NCBI GenBank assembly: GCA_964577995.1
Contig: CAZOBP010000048.1
Location: 1-17,701, forward strand
Origin: JAUVXJ01 sp964577995
GTDB lineage: Bacteria; Chloroflexota; Anaerolineae; UBA7937; B3-Chlor
Direction of reading: 5' to 3'
Length of the DNA stretch: 17,701 nucleotides
The position numbers and the translations under genes were made by a program. Positions 6,998-14,995 of the stretch are shown one piece after another. The first letter of the stretch is position 1; each line of letters opens with the position of its first letter. Under the pieces are notes generated by a model. It had not been told where the DNA came from. It searched no databases and saw nothing but the letters and a program-made list of their open reading frames with translations.

Positions 6998-9446
6998 CCC
7001 ACTGACCCCTGGAACCTGGCTGGCGGCAATCCGCAGCTACACAAGATTGGACAACAGGCGTGGGCCATGCCTCCGTGCGCACACACAGAGGATGACCGGG
7101 AGAATCTCGCTACGCGCTTTTCTCGCTCCATGGATGTGCCCGTCGGGCAAGCGCTTTCCCGGTCGTCGTTCAGGTCGAGTTCCTCNNNNNNNNNNNNNNN
7201 NNNNNNNNNNNNNNNNNNNNNNNNNNNNNNNNNNNNNNNNNNNNNNNNNNNNNNNNNNNNNNNNNNNNNNNNNNNNNNNNNNNNNGCTCTCCTCTCACCC
7301 AGTTGGCTGGCGATTCTCACATCGTGGAGGGCCTTGTCCTCGTCTCCTGATGCGAGGTATAGCTGCCCGCGTGCCAGGTAGGGCTGGGCACTGGTCTCGG
7401 ACATGGCTACTGCTCTATCCAGGGTCTCCTGCGCCGCGGCGTACTGCATCCGTGCAGTCTGCACCCTGCCTTGCAGAACCAGCCACGACGTGGTCTGCAG
7501 CAGTCCGTCCAGTATGCTGTCCGCTTGTTCGTAGTCGCACGCGAAGTACGCCGCCCACGCACGAGTCAGTGCTGACAGAGCGTCGCGTGTCTGGAGATCG
7601 GTCTTGAAACCGCGCCGGTACTCGCTGGTTTGCCAGAAAGCACTGTCAATGAGGGTGGGAGTGGCGGTAACTGCTGCGGAGTACGCTTCTCCCGCCATAT
7701 GGTAGTCGCCTGTCGTTTCCAGTAGAAAACCCAGGCCTAGCTTGTAGTAGCTGTCGCGAGGCGCCTGGGCAGAGGCTCGCTGCATGTGAGCCAGCGCTTC
7801 GTCGAGGTCTCCGACATTCCACTCCAACCACGCCAGGTTGCCATTGTTGATGGCGGCATCTCCGCCGCGTGAAATCTCCTCTTCGTGGGCCTGTATAGCC
7901 TGGTGGATGGCCGCTTGGTCGTCGTTCTCGAGACCGAAGTAGGCTCTGGCTATCCCCAGTTGGAAGTGGTACATGGTCAGGCAGGGATCTACCGCCACTG
8001 ATGTCTCCAAGCCCGTGATTGCGGTTTCGAACCTCCCGTCACGTAGGGCATCAATCGCGCGCTGCTGGAAGAAATGGGCAACGTCCCCCCAGATCAATAC
8101 TATCGCGACCAGGCCGAGTGCGGCCACCGTCATCCCCCGGACACAAAGGCCGGCCATGGGGCGCGGTGAGCAGTAGGGTCTCACAATCATGGCCGAGAAG
8201 AGCGCGACATAGAGCGTGGTCAGCGGAAAGACCCAGGGCACGTCGAACAGCGTGGAGGCCAAAAGGCCCACGATACCGGCCACGCAGGCTGAGATGATGT
8301 CCTGTGCGTATCGTGTCGCGGTCGTATCTCTCAAGTACCGCCATCCTGTCGCTGTCACAGCCGCGATCAGCCAGAGAGCCACGAAAGAGCTGGCCAGGCC
8401 GCTCTCGGCGGCGACGTTGATGAGGCCGTTGTGGGCGCTGTTGTAGAACATGTCCGGAGCGTAAGGGTTGGAATCCGGGACCTGGTGGAGCAGATAGCCG
8501 AACGTACCGGGTCCACCTCCCAACAACGGACGACTGGCGATGATCTCGGCAGCAGCACGCCAGAGCTCGAATCTGACGGAGACGGTATACAGCCTGGCAG
8601 ACATGATGTTTGTTGCGGCGGGGAGGAGAGCTACACCAAGCAGCACGGCGACCAGGAAGATGGAGATGGTCGCAGGTCTCCGGAGGAATGGGCGCAGTGA
8701 CACGCGAGCATGTCTGGTTCGCGCCACGACGGTCATCACGGTGAACGTGGCCAAAGCGACAGCCATACCAATGAGACCACTCCGCGACAGGGTTGAGGCC
8801 AGGACCAGTCCGGAACAGATGGCCAGCAGACCGAGGTTCATCCTGGCTCTGAGAGAACGAGCGCTGAGCAACTGCGCCAGTGCGAGGGGGAGCAGGAGCA
8901 CTATGTACCAGGCCAGCACATTGACGGGCCCCATGACCAGCCTTCTTCGATACTCTCCAAGGGTGAGGAGCGGCGAGACCTCTCCGGTGCCCACGAACCA
9001 GATTCCCAGCCAGACCACCAGCTCCGCCAGCGCCGCGAGGATGAGGACTCCGGCTACCAGCAACATCGGCCGCACGAAATCCGACGTCTTCCATCCGCTC
9101 AGTAGCGAATCGATCACGATGTAGTACACCAGGATAATGATGGTCAAGTGAGCCAGGTTCTCCACGCTGACGCGCGGATTGACCGAGAGCAGGGTGGATA
9201 CCACGTTGAGGAGGTAGAAGACCAGTATGGGCAAATCCAAAGGAGTCCTGGGCAGCCACCGTCCCCGTGCGAGCCTGCGCGTTGTCCACCAGGCCAGCAA
9301 CGCGAAGATCAGCAGGTGTGAGAAGGCAACCAGAGGGAAGTGATAGGTACCGGCCCGGGTGCCTCCGATGGCACTGACATACAGCAGTGCCAGAAGGACG
9401 ACTATCGACTGCCAGCCGAGGCCCCACCGCGCCCTGATGCCCGCCA
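6994..9446 (-). CDS. O-antigen ligase/polymerase (Wzy_C)-like membrane protein with C-terminal TPR repeats, both ends touched by gaps
   Basis: The frame is open from the edge of the gap (9446), so the start codon is missing; an internal TTG at 9300 is not the true start. About 720 residues are visible before the second gap (7186-7285). The first part is polytopic. The Wzy_C signature is RFELWRAAAEII, then RPLLGGGPGTFGY and NSAHNGLINVAAESG, as in WaaL ligases and Wzy polymerases. After the last helix (about 8070-8140) come TPR-like helical repeats, for example RFETAITGLETSVAVDP and GDLDEALAHMQRASAQAP. The product would join or extend undecaprenyl-linked glycans outside the membrane, and the TPRs may bind partners. 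The piece after the second gap starts TPR-like (EELDLNDD) but then has 6 Cys in about 53 residues, against 6 in the preceding 720, so the end at 6994 is doubtful. Confidence 0.82.
7186..7285. other. Scaffold gap (100 N) near the 3' end of the Wzy-TPR gene
   Basis: Exactly 100 N of unknown real length. The minus-strand frame is open on both sides, but continuity is unproven. A different frame just after the gap ends at a TGA at 7172-7170. Confidence 0.95.
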
Positions 9447-9546
9447 NNNNNNNNNNNNNNNNNNNNNNNNNNNNNNNNNNNNNNNNNNNNNNNNNNNNNN
9501 NNNNNNNNNNNNNNNNNNNNNNNNNNNNNNNNNNNNNNNNNNNNNN
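9447..9546. other. Scaffold gap (100 N) between a GT39 gene and the Wzy-TPR gene
   Basis: Exactly 100 N. The missing DNA must contain the end of the GT39-like gene at 9547-10925 and the start of the Wzy-like gene. Given usual family lengths the true gap is probably longer than 100 bases. Confidence 0.95.
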
Positions 9547-10925
9547 GCATCGGCGTTCTCGCAGACTATCATCGTCCAGAGCCTTCCTCCTACGCTCATG
9601 TTATCGGCCAGATGAGTGTCGAGGTAAGTCTCATACTTATCCACAGACTCCAAGTAGGGCACGGTAAACCAAGGTATCTCCTGTAGATCGTAATAGTCCA
9701 GCGGCACATAGTCATGCGGACGCACGAGAACGAGGTCTCCGCTTTGAGCTCCGGCCTTGATATCGGCTATCGCCTGGCGCCAATTATCGCGGTGATATGT
9801 TTGTTCGGAGAACTGGGCATATACCGATCCGGTAATTGGCACCAGAAAAGCCGCTGCCATGACGGCGCCGAGAACCCTCTTCCTCTTGAAGATCTGTGTT
9901 ATCCCGCAGCTAATCAGGATTAGGAAGGCTGGAAGTGACGGGATCAGAAAGCGATCCATGTAGATCGACCTTTTCTGGGGCAACGGCCAGTCCAGCGAGA
10001 TCAAGAAAACGAGGATGAGAGGCAGAAACAGCCAGAGCCAGACAAACCACAGCACACTGCGTCGGGGTGCCGGGATCTTCCCCAGGAGCAGATGGATGGA
10101 CACATAGGCCAGCATGGCCGTTAGCAGCACGGTGGACAGGATATTGAAAACGCTGCCCGGGTCCGAGGAGGATCCCAGGCCGAAGTCATAGATGGTCCAG
10201 AACAGGTCCTGGGGCATCACCGGCCGAATCCAGGATATGCTGGCTCGATAGAAACCTCCCGTCAGGAAGATGGCGCCGAACCAGGGTGAAGATAGTAGGC
10301 CCACGATGAGCATACAGAGGAGCCAATTGCGTAGCAGCGAGCGGTGTCGCTGGCGCGTGACTATCAGGTGGGTCATTTGAGCCAGGATGACGAAGAGTGC
10401 TAGATAGTGTGTGTGCATCGCCAGCAGGGTGGTGATGCTGTATCCGAGCCAGGTGGCTCTCCCCTCACTTCTGAGAAGCCGGGCGAAGAAGTAGTTAGCC
10501 AGCACCGTGAGGAAGACCACCAGGGAGTACATCCTGGCCTCTTGGGAGTACCAGATGTGCATTGGCGAGATAGCCAGGGCGAAGGCGCTGACCGCACCCA
10601 GGCGCCTATCGCCTACCAGAGCGGCCATGGGAAACAAGGACGCCACACCCAGGACGCCAAGGAAGGCGGAGAGAGCTCGCACTACGAACTCGCCTTGGCC
10701 CAAGGTCAACCAGACGCGGAAGACAAGGTAGTAGAGAGGGGGATGGACACGGTCGGCGAGGACAGCCGCTAGCAGCGACTGCAGATCCATGCGGCTGATA
10801 GTGACTGAGAAAGCCTCATCCCACCACAGACTCTGTGCATCGAGGTAGGCGACGCGCAGCAGAAAGGCCAGAAGCAAGATCGGCAGCATCCAGCGATACC
10901 GCTTCAGCGTGCCGTGGCCCGTCAT
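9547..10925 (-). CDS. GT39-type membrane glycosyltransferase, 3' end lost in a scaffold gap
   Basis: 459 codons are visible from the ATG at 10925 to the gap. The first loop has LWWDEAFS (33-40, D36/E37), then DRVHPPLYY (58-66) and WYSQEARMYSLV (125-136). Further on come PLPQKRSIYMDRFLIPSLPA, a basic loop before a late helix, and a C-terminal extracytoplasmic part with YHRDNWRQAIADI. These are typical of bacterial GT39/PMT_2-like GT-C enzymes using polyprenyl-phosphate sugars. The protein is a paralogue of the gene at 1-1331, sharing the LDAQS(L/F)W(W/Y)DEA and YSQE(A/V)RMYS blocks. GAGG lies seven bases before the ATG, which overlaps the preceding stop (ATGA, 10922-10925), so the pair is probably translated together. 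Perhaps 30-60 C-terminal residues are missing. Confidence 0.87.
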
Positions 10926-12409
10926 GGTTCTGCCTCATCCTGCCTGACGAAAACTGCTGCCATCTCGTCAGTGTAGGCGCGATCCCAAGCGAGGCTTTCG
11001 TTCAACACAGTGCTCAGCGCACTCGCCCGGTCGATGAGGATCAGTTCCACGTCATAGCTCGCCAGTGGTTCGCTCCAGCCCTCGCGAAGTTGGTAGACCC
11101 GTAGGTACTCGTCGATGAAGGCATCGCCGTACACATCCGCGCGTCCGTCTATGAACACCGCTTGCTCGGGGTACAGCCTCCAGATCAGATAGCCTCCCCA
11201 GCGGTATAGGTTGAACATGTTGCCCGTGATCTCGTTATCGACGAGGAAATCCACGGCGTCCACGGGGAAGGCCTCACGCTGCGCTGCTTCGTTCCCGGCC
11301 AGGGTGCTCGCGGCCTGCAATACGACGCCCAGGACTAGCAACCCCAGCAACAGCCAGTTCAGGGTGATGTATCTACCGTCCCGGTGGTGTCTTCTTCGCC
11401 TGAAACGTTCAGAAAGATCTGATCGGCGCCAGATGCTGAGAAGTTGCTCTGTGAGCATGGGCGTCGTCGTCAGGACGAAGAGCGGTATGTGCCGAGCAGA
11501 GCGCAGCGAGGCGTAGCCGAAGCCCAAGAGGAAGAGGAAATCTGTCGCGCTAGGGGTGCTCCGAGACAGAGCCAGACCGGCCAGGAGGACCAGGATGTAG
11601 AGTGCGAGGGGCTGGAACTGAACGAGGTGGAAGTCGGGAGAGAACCACTCCATGATGTACGACTGCATGGCGGGGCTACCCAGCGTGCCAAAGGGATAGA
11701 GCAGTAGCTGGACTCCGTTGGGGTTGACCACGGGAGCGAGCGTGGTGAGCGCAGTGACGATCAGCAGCGTTCTCAAGTCTCTCCACTCCAGCCTGGACTC
11801 CGTTTCACGGCGAAAGGCCGTGTCGATCACCGCGCCCGTGCAGTGCACAGCGGGTAGGACTACACCCAACAGGAAGCTACCGTGCAGGTTGGCCCAGATG
11901 ATCATGAGGGGCGGCATGAGCCAGACCAGTCTCTTGTGCCCCCGCCGGTAGAGGTGGAGGATGTACAGGAACGCTGAAGACAGCAGCAGCGACATCATCT
12001 GCGGCCGCACTCCCCACGTCATTGCTGAGCTGATGGCGGCCAAGACGACCACGAAAGAAGCCAGGTAGGGGCGTCCCGGGCACTGAAGATAGAGCAGCCC
12101 GAAGGCGGCAGTGATGACGAGCGCAAAGACAAGAATCAGCCCGGCCTGACCCGAGACGGCATAGATAGCGTAGAAGAGGACCTCGGTCAGCCACTCATGG
12201 GTGATCCAGGGTTGGTCGGGCAGGGTAAACGAGTAGACGTCCTGGTGCGGTATGCTTCTCGTGTCGCAGATGTACTGTCCCGTGCGAAGATGCCACCAGA
12301 AGTCTGGGTCCGTGATCGGACCTATGGCCATGACAAACAGGCAGAGCAACAGAACCAAGGTCATCAGCCGGTCGGTTCTCAGAGCCAAGAGCGCTGCCTT
12401 GAGTCTCAT
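10922..12409 (-). CDS. GT-C-like polytopic membrane protein of an uncharacterised family
   Basis: A 495-residue protein from the ATG at 12409, four bases after the previous stop. A TTG at 12439 is in frame but lies inside the upstream gene and is less likely. After the first helix (about 15-31) comes DPDFWWHLRTGQ (34-45), an acidic first-loop motif placed as in GT-C transferases, then WITHEWLTEV (68-77). About ten further helices follow. The C-terminal soluble part has NLYRWGGYLIWRLYPEQ and FIDGRADVYGD, well conserved in a family I remember from Chloroflexota, Acidobacteria and others, usually annotated as hypothetical. Role is inferred from fold pattern and from neighbours on both sides that are GT-C enzymes: transfer of a lipid-linked sugar at the outer face of the membrane. 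No reaction is established for this family as far as I know. Confidence 0.75.
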   Translation of the reverse strand: MRLKAALLALRTDRLMTLVLLLCLFVMAIGPITDPDFWWHLRTGQYICDTRSIPHQDVYSFTLPDQPWITHEWLTEVLFYAIYAVSGQAGLILVFALVITAAFGLLYLQCPGRPYLASFVVVLAAISSAMTWGVRPQMMSLLLSSAFLYILHLYRRGHKRLVWLMPPLMIIWANLHGSFLLGVVLPAVHCTGAVIDTAFRRETESRLEWRDLRTLLIVTALTTLAPVVNPNGVQLLLYPFGTLGSPAMQSYIMEWFSPDFHLVQFQPLALYILVLLAGLALSRSTPSATDFLFLLGFGYASLRSARHIPLFVLTTTPMLTEQLLSIWRRSDLSERFRRRRHHRDGRYITLNWLLLGLLVLGVVLQAASTLAGNEAAQREAFPVDAVDFLVDNEITGNMFNLYRWGGYLIWRLYPEQAVFIDGRADVYGDAFIDEYLRVYQLREGWSEPLASYDVELILIDRASALSTVLNESLAWDRAYTDEMAAVFVRQDEAEP

Positions 12410-12413
12410 CTTC

Positions 12414-14066
12414 TCACTGACTCTGCTCCACTCGTTCAATCTCGTAGATCTGTTGGTCCATCTCTCTCACCACATATCCGCCGGAGACGGCGAGAGGGTC
12501 GATGGCCTGTCTATGTGGTGCGGGATAGGTTGTGACCGCGTACCTGTGGATGCCGTTGAGCAGGAAGGTCTCTACAAGTGCTTGATAGTCCGCTTGACTG
12601 CGAACGTAGAAGAACTCCCTCTCGTAGAAAAGAGGAGCCACGTATTGAGCGTACCCGTACTCGTCGCTGACGATGTACAGCGAATCGAGCCCGGCTGTAG
12701 CTTCGATCAGTTGTTGGTCCCTGGTCTTGACCACTTGCATGACCTGGAGGCCGCACACCTGGGACATCAGGCTCACCGCCAGCACAGCCACCAGGCACGC
12801 AGTTAGGGTCCTGCTTATCGAGGATCTCCTGACCTCCCTGATGGTCGTGCCGTGGTAGCTCATGGCCAGGAGGACCCCCGCAGGCAAGGCGGGCAGCAGG
12901 AAGCGTGGACCCCACTGCAGCCCTGGATCCACCGGTGTCGCCAGACACACCAACGAGATGTAGCCAACGAAGACGACCGTCATCATGCGGTCAGTTGATG
13001 ATGGCTGGCGATTGGAGAGGGCGGCGAAGCTATAGGCCAGAAACGGCGTGGTCGCGACTAGACCTCCTATGGGCCTGCCGGACCAGGCTTCGCAGAGACT
13101 TGGCAGGATAGCCAGAGAGAGGAGGCCGAAGACTGTCCCCACGAGAACTGGGTTCCTGCGGAGTCGTCGGCTCCAGAGAACGATCGTTGAAGCCACAAAC
13201 GCCATGATGAACAGGAACGTGATCAAAGGATTCGAGTGAGCATCCAGCAGGGTGTAGTAGATGATGGCGAGCCGGTTCGTGGTCACGGGCAGAGCCTCGG
13301 CGAGCGAGGCAAAGTGGCCCAGGTGCGGGCCGAGGGCGTTGCCATAGACCAGCCACTGGAAGACCCACAGTGGTACTAGCCCGATGCAAATGGCGCCGAT
13401 CAGCGTCAACGCGCGGCGCCAATGGCCGTGACTCGACACGAGGTAGGCCAGGGGCATGACAATGGCCATCACGTACAACTCGGTTCGGACCCAGATGGAC
13501 AGGCCCAGAATCAGGCCGGCGACCAGTAGCAGGGACGACCTGTGCTTGAGGAGGCTCTTGGTCACTAGTAGCAGTGCCAGAGTACTCAACGCAGTGCCCA
13601 GGGTGTGATCCCAGAATAGGAGACTATAGAAAAGCAGCGGGGTGCACAGGCCAAGGATCAGTACGAGCGGTGTACCATCAGTGTTGTTGATACGTGCAAG
13701 CCAGCAGGAGAAGAGGAGGGTCAGCAATCCCGAGACCAGCGGTATGACGTAGAGGCCTGCATAGCCCACGAGCGAGAACAGAGGTGTTGCCAGGAGCGGA
13801 AAGAAGACGGGATAGGCGGCGTAGATCGTTCCATCCCGGATCAGCGGAGGGGGGTTGTTGATCGGCACGTAGCTCAGGTCCGGGTCGAGTCCGCGACCGG
13901 GGTAGTCGAGACTGAAGCCTGCGAACCCCTTTCGTACGAAGTTCTGGAGTTGGATGAGCTTCAGGCCTTCGTCGCTACTGAAGAATGCATTTCGAGGGAG
14001 GGCTGCGAAGGCCAGAATAGCATAGATGGTGGCCACACAGGCTAGGGCGAGAAGAGGGCGTCTCAT
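12414..14066 (-). CDS. GT-C-type polytopic membrane glycosyltransferase, first gene of the leftward locus
   Basis: A 550-residue protein from the ATG at 14066. The frame is open further to 14177, but that extension has no recognisable features and would include the promoter, so the shorter start is preferred. After one helix comes FFSSDEGLKLIQ (28-39), with an acidic pair (D32/E33) in the first outer loop, and a proline-rich loop (INNPPPLI, 69-76) that may contact the acceptor or carrier. Around eleven more helices follow, and then a soluble C-terminal domain of about 110 residues. Layout and motif match GT39/PMT-like GT-C enzymes, although homology to a named family is weaker than for the genes at 1-1331 and 9547-10925. 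No Shine-Dalgarno is seen before the ATG. A promoter ends nine bases upstream, consistent with leaderless translation. Confidence 0.75.
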   Translation of the reverse strand: MRRPLLALACVATIYAILAFAALPRNAFFSSDEGLKLIQLQNFVRKGFAGFSLDYPGRGLDPDLSYVPINNPPPLIRDGTIYAAYPVFFPLLATPLFSLVGYAGLYVIPLVSGLLTLLFSCWLARINNTDGTPLVLILGLCTPLLFYSLLFWDHTLGTALSTLALLLVTKSLLKHRSSLLLVAGLILGLSIWVRTELYVMAIVMPLAYLVSSHGHWRRALTLIGAICIGLVPLWVFQWLVYGNALGPHLGHFASLAEALPVTTNRLAIIYYTLLDAHSNPLITFLFIMAFVASTIVLWSRRLRRNPVLVGTVFGLLSLAILPSLCEAWSGRPIGGLVATTPFLAYSFAALSNRQPSSTDRMMTVVFVGYISLVCLATPVDPGLQWGPRFLLPALPAGVLLAMSYHGTTIREVRRSSISRTLTACLVAVLAVSLMSQVCGLQVMQVVKTRDQQLIEATAGLDSLYIVSDEYGYAQYVAPLFYEREFFYVRSQADYQALVETFLLNGIHRYAVTTYPAPHRQAIDPLAVSGGYVVREMDQQIYEIERVEQSQ

Positions 14067-14075
14067 TTGAGTGCT

Positions 14076-14104
14076 ATTGTAGCCTCGTTGCGAGTATGGT
14101 GCAA
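14076..14104 (-). promoter_or_regulatory. Sigma70-like promoter of the leftward glycan locus, predicted near-leaderless
   Basis: Minus-strand TTGCAC (14104-14099) and TACAAT (14081-14076) with a 17-base spacer. The -10 matches the consensus at 5 of 6 bases, the -35 only at its TTG. Only nine bases separate the -10 from the ATG at 14066, so transcription would begin 1-3 bases before the start codon. The absence of a ribosome site there agrees. Confidence 0.45.
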
Positions 14105-14149
14105 GGCGTTGCCTGTTCTGCCAATACCTCGTCGGTGAGGGGAATTCGT

Positions 14150-14178
14150 TTGTCTCTTGCCGATGCCTGTAGTACAAT
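14150..14178 (+). promoter_or_regulatory. Sigma70-like promoter of the zinc-ribbon/ATPase genes
   Basis: TTGTCT (14150-14155), a 17-base spacer and TACAAT (14173-14178), matching the consensus at 4 and 5 of 6 positions. The transcript would start near 14185, giving a leader of roughly 58 bases before the ATG at 14243. It faces away from the leftward promoter, with 45 bases between the two -35 boxes, so one bound regulator could affect both. Confidence 0.5.
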
Positions 14179-14242
14179 TCGCGTCAACGTATTGTCAGGT
14201 CGTTGAACGCACAAAGCCCTTGGGGGCAAGAGATGGGGCTGC

Positions 14243-14953
14243 ATGGTGATCACCAGAGTTCAGGCCATCTACAAGTTGCAGCTAATAGACGACGAGATGG
14301 AGGCCAAGGCGGACAACCTCCGAGCCATAGAGGACCAGTTGGACAGCAAGGAGGAACTGCTGGCAGCCCGTCGGGCGGTGCAGGGTAGGGAAGCAGCACT
14401 GCGTGAGTCGCGATCCCAGTTGCGTGATCTGGAGCTCCATCTGGAGCAGGTATTGAGCAAGGTCTCTGCCGCAAAGAATGCTCTATACGGCGGTGAGGTC
14501 ACCAATCCAAAGGAGTTGGCTGGAATCGAGCAGGAAGTGGAGTACCTGGCACGGCGGCAGTCGGTCCTCGAGGACGATGCTCTGGCGGCTATGGCCGAGG
14601 TGGAGGAGCGAGAGGATCACTGGGAGGCTGCCGAGGAAGGCCTGACGCGCACTCAAGGGATCCATGAAGCTTCGCAACTGGTGCTGCGGCAGGAGGCGGA
14701 GGAGATGCGTAATCGCTTGAGTTCCCTGACCGTGGAGAGGGAGGGGATCCTCGCGGCGATCTCGAGCAAGGATCTGGCGATATATGATGGACTGCGCGTT
14801 CAGAGGCGTGGGCAGGCGGTAGCTCTCCTCGAAAACGGCATTTGCCAGGGTTGCCGTGTTGCTCTGCCGACGAGTCTGGTTCAGCGGGTTCGCAGGGGTA
14901 CTGAACTGGTCCAGTGCGGTAGCTGTCAGCGGATACTGTATTCAGTGCGCTAG
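14243..14953 (+). CDS. Coiled-coil hairpin / C4 zinc-ribbon protein (zf-RING_7, CT398-like)
   Basis: A 236-residue protein. Residues about 8-175 are almost entirely charged heptad-type helix broken by the conserved turn LYGGEVTNPKEL (81-92), the signature of the CT398-like antiparallel coiled-coil hairpin. The C-terminus has a zinc ribbon: C201-x2-C204 and C225-x2-C228 in GICQGCRVALP and VQCGSCQRILY. Length and layout are the usual ones for this family, which is widespread in bacteria. Characterised members such as Helicobacter HP0958 (FlgZ) bind other proteins or RNA, but no general function is agreed. It is probably soluble and cytoplasmic. The ribosome site is weak (GGGG a few bases before the ATG). 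It lies 42 bases before the STAND-like ATPase gene on the same strand, probably sharing its transcript. A physical link between the two is only a guess. Confidence 0.9.
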   Translation: MVITRVQAIYKLQLIDDEMEAKADNLRAIEDQLDSKEELLAARRAVQGREAALRESRSQLRDLELHLEQVLSKVSAAKNALYGGEVTNPKELAGIEQEVEYLARRQSVLEDDALAAMAEVEEREDHWEAAEEGLTRTQGIHEASQLVLRQEAEEMRNRLSSLTVEREGILAAISSKDLAIYDGLRVQRRGQAVALLENGICQGCRVALPTSLVQRVRRGTELVQCGSCQRILYSVR

Positions 14954-14984
14954 GTCACCGTTTCCGTCAGCACGATCTTGACCC

Positions 14985-14990
14985 GGGGAG
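14985..14990 (+). promoter_or_regulatory. Ribosome binding site choosing the GTG start of the ATPase gene
   Basis: GGGGAG five bases before the GTG at 14996. It favours this start over the in-frame TTG at 14978, which has no such site in front of it. Confidence 0.6.
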
Positions 14991-14995
14991 TAGGT

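Noticed and set aside
8051..9550. A long minus-strand open frame of about 500 codons
   Set aside because: It is a shadow of the Wzy-TPR gene, Arg/Pro/His-rich, without membrane segments. It also crosses the gap only because N can be read through.
12410..12439. TTG start for the gene at 10922-12409
   Set aside because: It would overlap the previous gene by 26 bases. The ATG at 12409 follows that stop by four bases and starts directly before the first helix.
14127..14140. Small inverted repeat (CCTC, six-base loop, GAGG) considered as a terminator or operator
   Set aside because: A four-base stem with no following T run is expected by chance in this composition.
14067..14177. Longer start for the first glycan gene
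   Set aside because: The 37 extra residues are polar without a recognisable feature and would span the predicted promoter.
14978..14995. TTG start for the ATPase gene
   Set aside because: No ribosome site precedes it, while GGGGAG sits five bases before the GTG at 14996.
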